Assembly: GCA_947311845.1 (NCBI GenBank)
Contig: CAMZMU010000052.1
Span: 139,825,733-139,889,732 of the forward strand
Reading direction: 5' to 3'
Origin: Poa pratensis
Taxonomy: Eukaryota; Streptophyta; Magnoliopsida; Poales; Poaceae
Length of the DNA stretch: 64,000 bases
Shown: in pieces, positions 46,558 through 56,950 of the stretch
How the letters are laid out: every line of letters starts with the position of its first letter
How positions within the stretch are numbered: the stretch's first letter is position 1
Notes under the pieces: model-generated
Told to the model about the DNA's origin: nothing
The model's input: the letters and a program-made list of their open reading frames with translations, nothing else
Databases searched by the model: none
Program-made: the position numbers and the translations under genes

Positions 46558-48125
46558 TTATGGCTATGTGTTGGTGAACCCCAAGAGGAAGGTTATGATG
46601 TAGACAGCAGAAGTTTTCCCTTGAGAAATCTACCCAAGGTTATCAATCCAGTAGGACTTGATGATCTATCGGAAGGTTGTTGATGTTGACTCCCCCTGGC
46701 GCTAGGGAGCTTGCACCAACGTGGAATCTGCACAGACACAAACCAGAACTTTGCCCAACACGAAACAGAGAGGTTGTCAATCTCTCCGGTCTTGCAGAAA
46801 CAAAGAGTTAAACGTATGGTGTGGAAAACAGCAGGAAAAAAGCAAGTAACAGGAAACAGATGATTGCAGCAGGTTGTGTAAACAGTATGAGGAAATTGGA
46901 CCAGGGTCCACAGTTCACTAGTGGTGTCTCTCTCAGAACAGATAACTAGCATGTTGGGTAAACAAATTACAGCTGGGCAATTGACAAATAGAGAGGGCAT
47001 AACAATGCAATACATGCCAAGATGTCTACTATGAAATCTAGTTGGGCATTACAACAAAGTACATAGACCGTTATTCCAACGCATCTATGCCTAAATAATC
47101 CACCTTCAAGGCAGCATCCGCATCCATTCAGTATTAAGTTGCTAACAACAGATTATTGCATGAAGTAAAGTGTGTAATGTAATCAATACAAGTGCCCTTG
47201 GACACTGCACCAATGTTTTATCCCTAGTAGCAACAGCACATCTACCATCTTAGACCTTTCTGTCACTGATCCAGATATCTAGAGACTGAACCCACTATCG
47301 AGCATAAATACCCCCTCTTGGAGTCACAAGCATCTACTTGGCCAAAGCATCTACTAGCAACGGAGAGCATGCAAGATCAAGAGCACATAGATAAACAACT
47401 TGAATAAACATGGTATCAATATTCATCGGATCCCAGCAAACACAACATCTAGCATTACAATAAGATGATCTTGATCATGTTAGGCAGCTCACAAGATCTA
47501 AACATGGAGGCACAAGGTAGAGAGACAACCATCTAGCTACTGCTATGGACCCGTAGTCCAGGGGTGGACTACTCACGCATCACTCCGGAGGCAGGCATGG
47601 TGATGTAGAGCCCTCCGGTGATGATCTCCCCTCCGGCAGGGTGCCGGGAAGAGCTTCAGAACTCCTCCGATCTGAGATTGACGATGACGGCCGCGACGGA
47701 ACTTTTCGTGGAATATGATCGACCGTAATAGGGTTTTCGCGTCGCGGAGAATATATAGGCGAAGAGGCGGCGTCGGTGGCCGAGGGGGGCCACCACGCCA
47801 TAGGGGGGCGCGGGCCCACCCTGGGCCGCGCCCTAGTGTGGCGTGGCCCCCTGGTGGGTCTGCTCCGACTCCCCTTTGGACTCCGTGATCTCCTCGTGAT
47901 ATTATTGACGATGTCTTTTGTTTCGTCCAATTCCGAGAATATTTCCTTAATAGATTTTCTGAAACCAAAAACAGCAGAAAACAGGGAACTGGCACTGTGG
48001 CATCTTGTTAATAGGTTAGTCCCAGAAAATGCATAAAAATGATATAAGTGTAACCAAAACATGTAGCAATTGATATAATAACAGCATGGAACATCAAAAA
48101 TTATAGATACGTTTGAGACGTATCA
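46558..48125 (-). repeat. 3' LTR of element B
   Basis: It is 1568 bp and nearly identical to 52983-54551. On the minus strand it starts TGATACGTCTC; its last bases read CATAA rather than CATCA, one substitution at the very end. Confidence 0.9.
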
Positions 48126-48162
48126 AGCATCCCCAAGCTTAGTTCCTGCTCGTCCTCGAGTA
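48126..48162 (-). promoter_or_regulatory. polypurine tract region of element B
   Basis: On the minus strand it reads ACTCGAGGACGAG, a short spacer, then TAAGCTTGGGGATGC, directly before the LTR start. It is the same arrangement as 16495-16529 in element A. Confidence 0.7.
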
Positions 48163-50653
48163 GGTAAACGATAAAAACAGATAATTTTTGAAGTGACATG
48201 CTACCAACACAATCTTTGATCAAATAACAATGTAATGCACATGATCTGAATGAAGTGATCCAAGCCAATGGTCTATAGTTTGCAAGCAAGTAAATAAAGA
48301 GTAAACATAAGTGATCACACAAGTGCAAACTTTCATGAATAACACTATAAAACATTTAGAGATATAATAGTCTAACATAATAGTTAGTTCACAGCAGCAA
48401 TAATTCTCAACATGAAAGTGTTTGTATCAACACAAAGGAAGATAATAGCTTCAGCTTTTGCTTCAACTTTCAACATGTATATCATATAGATAATGTCAAT
48501 GCAAAGAATATGATCAACCAAACACAAAGTTATGTAAAAACTGTTATACTGGAGTTGACAATGATGTTTGCTTAAGTAGACAGAAAGAAGTGGGAAAACT
48601 GACTCAACATAAAAGTAAAAGAATGGCCCTTCGCAGAGGGAAGCAGGGATTAACATCATGTGCTAGAGCTGTAGTTCCCGAAGGCATATAGAGAGCATAA
48701 AATATTGTTTTGTAAGGTAATGGTGTATACAGGTGTCAACAAATCAGCAAATAGGCAATACTCTACTTCACTAGTTGATCAAACTTTACAAGAGCGGCTC
48801 CCATGAAGGACGTTATTTCTACCAGCGGGCAGATCATCCCTCTTCTCTTTTGTTTACACACTTGTGAACATTGCTTGACTGACGAATCAGGGGCAAAAAG
48901 ATGTGAAGAGAATTGTTTGGTTAAAGTTGTAATTAATTGGGACTGGGCACCCCGTTGCCAGCTCTTTTTGCAAAATTATTGGATAAGCGGATGTATATGC
49001 CACTAGTCCAGGTGTGTAAAATTTGATCAACCAGGAAATAAAGACCACCTATCTACGTCCTTATGAGCTTTTCAAGTAGTGACACAAAAAGGAAATGTAA
49101 CAGTTTTGAGTAGTTAGTAGATAGCACATGAAGAAATTTACTTGGAATGGTGAAAACACCACATAATAGGTAGGTATGGTGGACACAGGTGGCATGGATT
49201 TGGCTCAAGGTTTTGGATGTACAAGAAGCATTCCCTCTTAGTACAGAGTTTAGGCTAGCAAGGTTATTATAAGCAAACATCATTATCAACTGGAATAGCA
49301 AGAGTGTACATAAAACACAAGGTTTGACGAACCATAGACTCCCACTGTCTTCCTTGTTAACACATAGCCTTCATCCAAAAATTATCTAGACTACTATGGA
49401 CTTCCAATTATGCAACAGATTATTATAGCAGAAAATCCTTATAGTAGTTCTTCATTAATAGCCATTACTTACATGATGCACAAGCTTAAACATTAATTAC
49501 TTGACAGCTCAAAACAATTGGCAAGCATCAAATTACTCAAGACAACGATCTAAAAAGATTCATGTAAGCATTTTATACCACTACCACATGCATAGCATTT
49601 TTCTGGTCCAACCAAACACCAATCAACTTATTTGACAACTCTCCAAACAGATATAAGTGAAGCAAGAGAGTACTTTCTTCAAAAGAAACTGAAAGCTCTA
49701 ACAAGAGATACATGAAAAACTGAGAGCTAACAGCAATAACAGCAACTAGACAGGAATACTCAACAAGTATAAGTGAAGCACAAGAGTATTCTAATGAAAA
49801 AGTGGAGCGTGTCTCTCTCCCAAACATGAATACTAGGATCCAACAAGTATAGCACAGCAAACAAAACAAAACAAACTGAAAACAAAAACACACTGACGCT
49901 CCAAGGAAGAGTACACTAGTATGAAGCAATAAAAATATAGCACCATTAGAGATGACCTGATAATTTGTAGATGAAGAAGGGGATGCCTTGGGCATCCCCA
50001 AGCTTAGATGCTTGAGTCTTCTTGAAATATGCTGGGGAGGTAAGCCTCCCCAAGCTTAAGCTCTTCACTCTTCTTGATCATGTAATATCATTCTCCTCTA
50101 TCAACACTTGAAAACTTCCTTCACACCAAAACTTAACAGCTTTTCTCATTAGCAGGTTAGTGCACTAAAAGATAATACTTCAAAGTTCTAGCAAAGACAA
50201 AACTCACAAGCCAACTATTTTAAACATTAGCCACTGTTACTAGGCTCAAGTGGGCACTTTTACACGAAAAGAAACCACTTAAAAACTTGTAAAAGAGAGA
50301 ATGCAAAATAAAAGACAGAATCTGTCAAACCAGAACAGTCTGTAATGACGAATTTTTTCGAGGCACTTACGATGCTCAGATGAAAAACTTTTGAAATAAT
50401 GAAAGTTGCGTAACATCATCAGGAACATGCACAAAAATTTCAGCATTTTTCGATTTTTTCTGATTTTCTACTGAATTAAACGGTGACGAACAGCAATCTG
50501 TCCCAATGCAGTCCCGAAAATAAAAACCAACTTTGCATTAGTAACTCTCCTTGGCACAACAAAACAGCAAATAAAAGATACAAAGGAGTTGCTACAGAGG
50601 TAAACAAGCATCCTTGACTCAAGAAAACAAAAATAAAACAGCAAATAAAAACA
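48163..50653 (-). other. non-coding internal region of element B
   Basis: About 2.5 kb, where pol would be expected, has only short frames. Two further TAAGCTTGGGGA motifs occur on the minus strand at 49995-50006 and 50047-50058, each with inverted GGGGATGCC/GGCATCCCC or GGGGAGG/CCTCCCC sequence beside it. Confidence 0.6.
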
Positions 50654-50702
50654 TGGGTTATCTCCCAGAAGTGCTTTTCTTTAATGCCTTTGAGCTAGGC
50701 AT
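50654..50702 (-). ncRNA. conserved hairpin block after protease (element B copy)
   Basis: It starts 12 nt after the protease stop codon. ATGCC-9 nt-GGCAT (50702-50684) can pair, then AAAAGCACTT, then TGGG-6 nt-CCCA (50667-50654). Compared with element A the outer pairs change together (A-T to T-A in the first hairpin, C-G to T-A in the second). The function is unknown. Confidence 0.45.
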
Positions 50703-50713
50703 GAAGAGATGCA

Positions 50714-51832
50714 TCAAGTATTGTCAAGACCAGAAAATCCAAAACCATAATTTGTCTTGACACTAGTATCATGTGAGTATTTCATCTTCTTCCTAGGGAA
50801 GTGTTCCATACCTTTCTTGAGTGGGAATTGAACAGCACCAACAGTTCTCAGAAAAGGTCTTCCCAAAACAATAGGACAAGAAGGATTGCATTCAATATCC
50901 AAAACCACAAAATCAACAGGGACAAGATTGTTATTAACCATTATCAAAACATCATCAACTTTTCCTAAAGGTTTCTTCATAGAAGAATCAGCAAAGTGAA
51001 CATCCAAATGACATTTTTCCAAAGGTGCAAGCTTGAGAATATCATATAAATTTTTAGGCATAACCGAAATACAAGAACCAAGGTCACACAAAGCATTGCA
51101 TTCAAACTCACTCAGTTTCATTTTAATAACAGGTTCCCAATTATCATCTAACTTCCTAGGGATAGAAGCTTCAAGTTTTAATTTTTCTTCCCTAGCATGC
51201 ATGAGAGCTTTGATAATATGTTCAGTAAAAGCCATATTTATTTTACTAGCATTAGGACTCTTAGCTAGCTTTTGCAAGAACATGATGACTTCAGTTATGT
51301 TACAATTTTCGAAATTGAAGTTGTTGTCATCAAAAACAATGGAGCAATTATCACCAACACCTCTAAAAATTTCAGCACTTTTACTAGGAACAAAAGTAGT
51401 GCTATCAGGCAATTTAAAACTTTTTGTAGAGGTAGTAGAGACATTTCCAACACTTATTATCTTTTCACTAACAGTAGGGGGCGCATTAGCATGTGAGGCA
51501 TCATTTGTTTCATTAGTAAAAATAGTGCAAACTCTAACAACACTATTTTGTTCAGCAATTTCAGCTTCTCTTTCTTCTCTCTCCCATCTTTCATGAAGTT
51601 CAGCAAGCATCCTAATGTTATTATCAATTTTAATTTGGATAGCATTGAGTGTTTTACTCTCTCTAATATCACTAGGAATAGCTTTTATTTTCAGCATTTC
51701 AACATCATGAGCAAGACTATCAACTTTAGCAGCAAGAGTATCAATTTTTCCTAGCTTTTCCTCAACAGTTTTATTAAAAGTAGTTTGTGTGCTAATAAAA
51801 TCCTTAAGCATGACTTCAAGATCAGAGGGCAC
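50714..51832 (-). CDS. gag C-terminal part and aspartic-protease-like domain of element B
   Basis: An open frame of 372 codons. The first half is rich in Lys, Asn and Thr with a coiled-coil-like stretch (KTVEEKLGKIDTLAAKV). The second half is a retroviral-type protease domain with CDLGSCISVMP at the active site and SCPIVLGRPFLRT near its end. The active-site triplet is DLG in place of DTG, as in element A, so activity is uncertain. It ends with a stop just before the conserved hairpin block, where full-length relatives would continue into reverse transcriptase. It is split from the upstream gag frame by frame changes, so its own start is not certain. Confidence 0.75.
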   Translation of the reverse strand: MPSDLEVMLKDFISTQTTFNKTVEEKLGKIDTLAAKVDSLAHDVEMLKIKAIPSDIRESKTLNAIQIKIDNNIRMLAELHERWEREEREAEIAEQNSVVRVCTIFTNETNDASHANAPPTVSEKIISVGNVSTTSTKSFKLPDSTTFVPSKSAEIFRGVGDNCSIVFDDNNFNFENCNITEVIMFLQKLAKSPNASKINMAFTEHIIKALMHAREEKLKLEASIPRKLDDNWEPVIKMKLSEFECNALCDLGSCISVMPKNLYDILKLAPLEKCHLDVHFADSSMKKPLGKVDDVLIMVNNNLVPVDFVVLDIECNPSCPIVLGRPFLRTVGAVQFPLKKGMEHFPRKKMKYSHDTSVKTNYGFGFSGLDNT

Positions 51833-52784
51833 ACTTCTATTGTTACTGTAGGAATTGCCATAGAATTACCATAAGAGTTGCTACCATTAGCAGGATATGG
51901 CCTATAATTGTTGCTACCAAAATTATTCCTATAGCATTGTTGTTGAAGTTGTTATTTTTAATGAAGTTTACATCAACATTTTTCTCATCATGAGCAACCA
52001 AAGAAGCAAGAGGAATATTATTTGGATCCACAACACCATGTCCATTCGAAAGCATAGTCATAATAGCATCAACTTTATCACTCAAGGAGGAAATTTCCTC
52101 AACAGAATTTACCTTCTTACCAGTTGGAGCCTTTCAGTGTGCCATTCAGAATAATTTACCATCATATCATCAAGAAGCTTTGTAGCAGCACCCAAAGTGA
52201 TGGACATAAAGGTCCCTCCAGCAGCCGAGTCCAATAATTCCTTGAGAAAAATTTAGTCCTGCATAAAAGGTTTGGATGATCATCCAAGTAGTCAGTCCAT
52301 GAGTGGGGCAATTTTTAACCAAAGACTTCATTCTTTCCCAAGCTTGGGCAACATGCTCATTATCAAGTTGCCTAAAGTTCATAATACCACTTCTTAAAGA
52401 GATAATTTTAGCAGGAGGATAATATTTTCCAATGAAAGCATCTTTGCATTTAGTCCAGGAATCAATACTATTTCTAGGCAAAGATAGCAACCAATCTTTA
52501 GCTCTTCCTCTTAAAGAGAAAGGAAACAATTTCAGCTTAATAATATCACTCTCTACCTCCTTATACTTTTGCATATCACAAAGTTCAACAAAGTTGTTTA
52601 AGTGGGCAGCAGCATCATCAGTACTAACACCAGAAAATTGCTCTTTCATAACCAGATTTAACAGTGCAGGCTTAATCTCATAAAATTCTGCTTTAGAAGC
52701 AGGTGGAGCAATGGGTGTACAGATAAAATCATTGTTGTTTGTGCTAGTAAAGTCACACAACTTAGTATTTTCAGGATTACTCAT
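51833..52784 (-). pseudogene. gag core of element B, frameshifted
   Basis: From ATG 52784 the frame reads MSNPENTKLCDF and a Retrotrans_gag-like core (IIKLKLFPFSLRGRAKDWLL, then KYYPPAKI and FRQLDNEHVAQAWERMK). Near 52250 the frame is lost; the expected reading moves to a second frame, returns near 52130, and shifts again near 51920 before the frame at 51832. Gag normally forms the particle that packages element RNA. With several breaks this copy probably cannot supply its own. Confidence 0.75.
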
Positions 52785-52955
52785 TTTAGCAAGCCTAAAA
52801 CAAGCAAAGGGCAACTCGAAATTAAAAACTAGATGCAGGAATTTAATTTTTTTGGGTTTTTGATTTTTAACAGCAAGCAAAACAAAATAAAACAAGACAA
52901 AAACAAAGTAAAGAGATTGGAACTGAGAGACTCCCCTTTCCAATAGCCTCCAAGT

Positions 52956-52974
52956 CCCCGGCAACGGCGCCAGA
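52956..52974 (-). promoter_or_regulatory. primer-binding site of element B (tRNA-Asp)
   Basis: TGGCGCCGTTGCCGGGGA on the minus strand lies about ten bases inside the 5' LTR. It is the same site as in element A. Confidence 0.85.
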
Positions 52975-52982
52975 AAACAGCT

Positions 52983-54551
52983 TGATGGCTACGTGTTGGT
53001 GAACCCCAAGAGGAAGGTTATGATGTAGACAGCAGAAGTTTTCCCTTGAGAAATCTACCCAAGGTTATCAATCCAGTAGGACTTGACGATCTATCGGAAG
53101 GTTGTTGATGTTGACTCCCCCTGGCGCTAGGGAGCTTGCACCAACGTGGAATCTGCACAGACACAAACCAGAACTTTGCCCAACACGAAACAGAGAGGTT
53201 GTCAATCTCTCCGGTCTTGCAGAAACAAAGAGTTAAACGTATGGTGTGGAAAACAGCAGGAAAAACAGCAAGTAACAGGAAACAGATGATTGCAGCAGGT
53301 TGTGTAAACAGTATGAGGAAATTGGACCAGGGTCCACAGTTCACTAGTGGTGTCTCTCTCAGAACAGATAACTAGCATGTTGGGTAAACAAATTACAGCT
53401 GGGCAATTGACAAATAGAGAGGGCATAACAATGCAATACATGCCAAGATGTCTACTATGAAATCTAGTTGGGCATTACAACAAAGTACATAGACCGTTAT
53501 TCCAACAGCATCTATGCCTAAATAATCCACCTTCAAGGCAGCATCCGCATCCATTCAGTATTAAGTTGCTAACAACAGATTATTGCATGAAGTAAAGTGT
53601 GTAATGTAATCAATACAAGTGCCCTTGGACACTGCACCAATGTTTTATCCCTAGTAGCAACAGCACATCTACCATCTTAGACCTTTCTGTCACTGATCCA
53701 GATATCTAGAGACTGAACCCACTATCGAGCATAAATACCCCCTCTTGGAGTCACAAGCATCTACTTGGCCAAAGCATCTACTAGCAACGGAGAGCATGCA
53801 AGATCAAGAGCACATAGATAAACAACTTGAATAAACATGGTATCAATATTCATCGGATCCCAGCAAACACAACATCTAGCATTACAATAAGATGATCTTG
53901 ATCATGTTAGGCAGCTCACAAGATCTAAACATGGAGGCACAAGGTAGAGAGACAACCATCTAGCTACTGCTATGGACCCGTAGTCCAGGGGTGGACTACT
54001 CACGCATCACTCCGGAGGCAGGCATGGTGATGTAGAGCCCTCCGGTGATGATCTCCCCTCCGGCAGGGTGCCGGGAAGAGCTTCAGAACTCCTCCGATCT
54101 GAGATTGACGATGACGGCCGCGACGGAACTTTTCGTGGAATATGATCGACCGTAATAGGGTTTTCGCGTCGCGGAGAATATATAGGCGAAGAGGCGGCGT
54201 CGGTGGCCGAGGGGGGCCACCACGCCATAGGGGGGCGGGCCCACCCTGGGCCGCGCCCTAGTGTGGCGTGGCCCCCTGGTGGGTCTGCTCCGACTCCCCT
54301 TTGGACTCCGTGATCTCCTCGTGATATTATTGACGATGTCTTTTGTTTCGTCCAATTCCGAGAATATTTCCTTAATAGATTTTCTGAAACCAAAAACAGC
54401 AGAAAACAGGGAACTGGCACTGTGGCATCTTGTTAATAGGTTAGTCCCAGAAAATGCATAAAAATGATATGAAGTGTAACCAAAACATGTAGCAATTGAT
54501 ATAATAACAGCATGGAACATCAAAAATTATAGATATGTTTGAGACGTATCA
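52983..54551 (-). repeat. 5' LTR of element B
   Basis: It is 1569 bp; on the minus strand it starts TGATACGTCTC and ends TAGCCATCA. It is the near-identical partner of 46558-48125. Confidence 0.9.
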
Positions 54552-54556
54552 CCTAC

Positions 54557-56650
54557 ACTGCAGATCATATCCTATTTTTTCTGATGTTTGAGCAACTACA
54601 ACGCCGTACAGGATAAAAGCTTCTTGCTACACCTCTTGCGTGAGCTCCTCCTTCCTATCCTTTGCCCCTAATTATTCTTCCCAACAGTGAGGCTAATTAT
54701 GCTGCATATATATAATTTCTGATATATTCAGTTGTGGCTTGTATGGCAAGTACGGCTGCCTGGGAATTAATTCTCAAGAAATGAAATTCACATTTACCTT
54801 TTTCTGTACCCTGGATGCTTGTTTAGATTATTTGGGCACATGCCCTCTCTAGAAAATATGTGTTTCAGAGGTGATGCTTACTCCTCTTGGCAGAGAAAAA
54901 AATTCAGTACTTTACTATCACCAATGGAAGATTCATGCTCTTCTCTGATCTTGTACGAGCAACAAATTAGTTGTATATTTTTCTTTTCAACTTTTGAAAT
55001 TTATTTTGCAGAATAGTGCTTCATATTTTGGATTATAATCAGATCTTAGGGAGAAACTGTGTCTTGTTTAGAGAAAAAATTGGCGATAGAATTTCCCTTA
55101 GATGGATTTTAGTTTGAAATTGATGGTTCTCTTTACATGCAGTTTAACCCTCTGGATGAAGAGCCGTGCAGCTTTTCTTACCATGTTTTACACACATCAT
55201 GCTATTCTCTGATCTTGTACGAGCAACATATTATTTGTATATTTTTGTTTTAAATTTTTAAATTCATTTTGCAGAACAGTGCTTCATATTTTGGATTATA
55301 ATCAGATCTTGAAGAGGAACTGTGTCTTGTTTAGAGAAAAAATTGTCGATAGAATTTCCCTTTAGATGGATTTTAGTTTTAAAATTGATGGTTCTCCTTA
55401 CATGCAGTTTAACACATTTACCCACATTTAGATGGCATGTCTTCCAAATCGCTTAATAGTACATGTAGCTATACAAAGGAGCTTCTTGGTATTTGCATTA
55501 CTGTCCATTAGTTTATACATGCTTCGATTGCATGTGTAAAGCCATTTGTAGTACTTACCATCACCAATGTTTCAGTTATAGATAATAGATAACAAGAAGC
55601 ATACAGAAACAATCAAGTTTATTTCAGTGGGTTATTACAATATCCTGTTGTCAGTAATTACAGAGAATAGAAGTGCAGCTGATCTGATGTGTTATTGTGA
55701 TATTATCGTCTAAACATAATAACGAGATTCCCAAATATTTGTTTCCGTCCCAGTTAAAATTTCGGAGTTTGATCAAATTTTGGCTTGAGGTATCAGGAAC
55801 ATTGCGTCAACAGTTAATATGGACTGCTGGTGTGTTTGTGTCGTAGACATAGATATATTCATTTGAAGTTACAGTGTGAATTATTCACCTTTTGGTTACT
55901 GATTTGATGTTGTATATTCAGAATTCAGTTCTAGCTCAAGTAAAAAAAAACTTCGGTACTTTAGCTTTAGAGATGCTTTCCCTGATGGTCTTCTTGTGAT
56001 GGGATAGCTAATTGGTTTGGGCATCTCTCATCATTTGGGTAACTAATATTCTGTTATTTGCACTTACATGAGTGTATTTACTCTTGAGAAGATTGTATCA
56101 TTTTACTTGCTGTTTGTGTGCTTCAAATGTAGAGTGTTCCTGTTCAAGCTCGGCAGACACCTCCACTCTTGCAGTACTTCGGCACACTGCTTACCCGAGG
56201 GAAGCTCGACGATTATGGGTCTCTTTTAATACAAAGTGTGGCAAGCAGATTGTAATGTGATATAGCTTCTATTTTTTTCCTAGTTACTCGATAATCTAAC
56301 TTCTATACATTTTCCATCTTATACATTGGTCATAAGTGAATCCAGATATTTCTGTAATTTAAGGATTTATAATTGCACTCTGGTAATGATTTTAACATTT
56401 TTTCTCATAATTTTGCCGACATCATGTGCCATGTCCCGACTAAAAATCACTCGGAGCGTAAAACTGCCATCAGACTGAGATTGGTAGATTATTAAAGCGA
56501 TTTTTATACTGAAACTTGCTAAATATTGTGTGCCACTGATTGACCAGTTGACTTTTGGTGTGTTTTTGGTGTCTTTGCGGGTGTGCGTACTTGTGTATGT
56601 GTTGTATTATTAGATTCTTTACTCTAGCCATAGCCAATTCAGCGGGCTAT
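54557..56650 (+). other. continuation of the transcript-like locus, no supported gene
   Basis: It resumes the DNA interrupted by element B and is mostly AT-rich. The clearest structure is the tandem duplication at 54931-55416. A short GC-richer island near 56130-56220 gives no recognisable protein. Confidence 0.4.
54931..55416. repeat. diverged tandem duplication, about 265-bp spacing
   Basis: Two similar blocks (54931-55150 and 55197-55416) share CTCTGATCTTGTACGAGCAA, AGTGCTTCATATTTTGGATT and GATGGTTCTC-TTACATGCAG in the same order. Substitutions and small indels show it is not very recent. Confidence 0.75.
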
Positions 56651-56950
56651 GGATAGCAGAAAGCAAAACATGGTAAAATTATGGTCACAATACAATCTAA
56701 CAGTGTATGGGTTTCTATATAGTATTAATTTAAATGAATACAAATAAAATTAATTTTACTAATAAATAAAGTAGTGTCAGCGATGTGGTAGTTGCATCCG
56801 GCAGTTGCGCAGTCGCGCAACGGGGAATAATCCGTAGCAAGGGCACGGGCATGTTTCCTATACTACTTTCTTAATTTGTTAAAGAAAACACAACACACAG
56901 CACCGGCCTGCTCCCCACCGGCTCTCCAGTCCCCATCGCCGCCGGGGACC

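Larger units (their letters stand above)
46558..54551 (-). mobile_element. complete non-autonomous LTR retrotransposon B (Athila-like, gag-protease only)
   Basis: A 7994-bp element lies between 5-bp duplications CCTAC (46553-46557 and 54552-54556). Read on the minus strand it has a 5' LTR at 54551-52983, a tRNA-Asp primer site near 52970, gag from 52784, a protease-like ORF ending at 50714, and then 2.6 kb of non-coding DNA up to the polypurine region beside the 3' LTR at 48125-46558. No reverse transcriptase, RNase H or integrase is present. I count roughly ten differences between the LTRs over about 1570 bp, so insertion is recent. The LTR start TGATACGTCTC is typical of very abundant Pooideae Gypsy families. 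Confidence 0.9.

Noticed and set aside
47573..48062. Open frames of 140-160 codons in the LTRs of element B, repeated at 54007-54523
   Set aside because: They occur in both LTRs, are Pro/Arg/Ser-rich and have no known function; LTR-internal chance frames.
56876..56950. Extra N-terminal 25 codons on the F-box frame
   Set aside because: The codon at 56876 is TTG; the first in-frame ATG with good context is at 56951.
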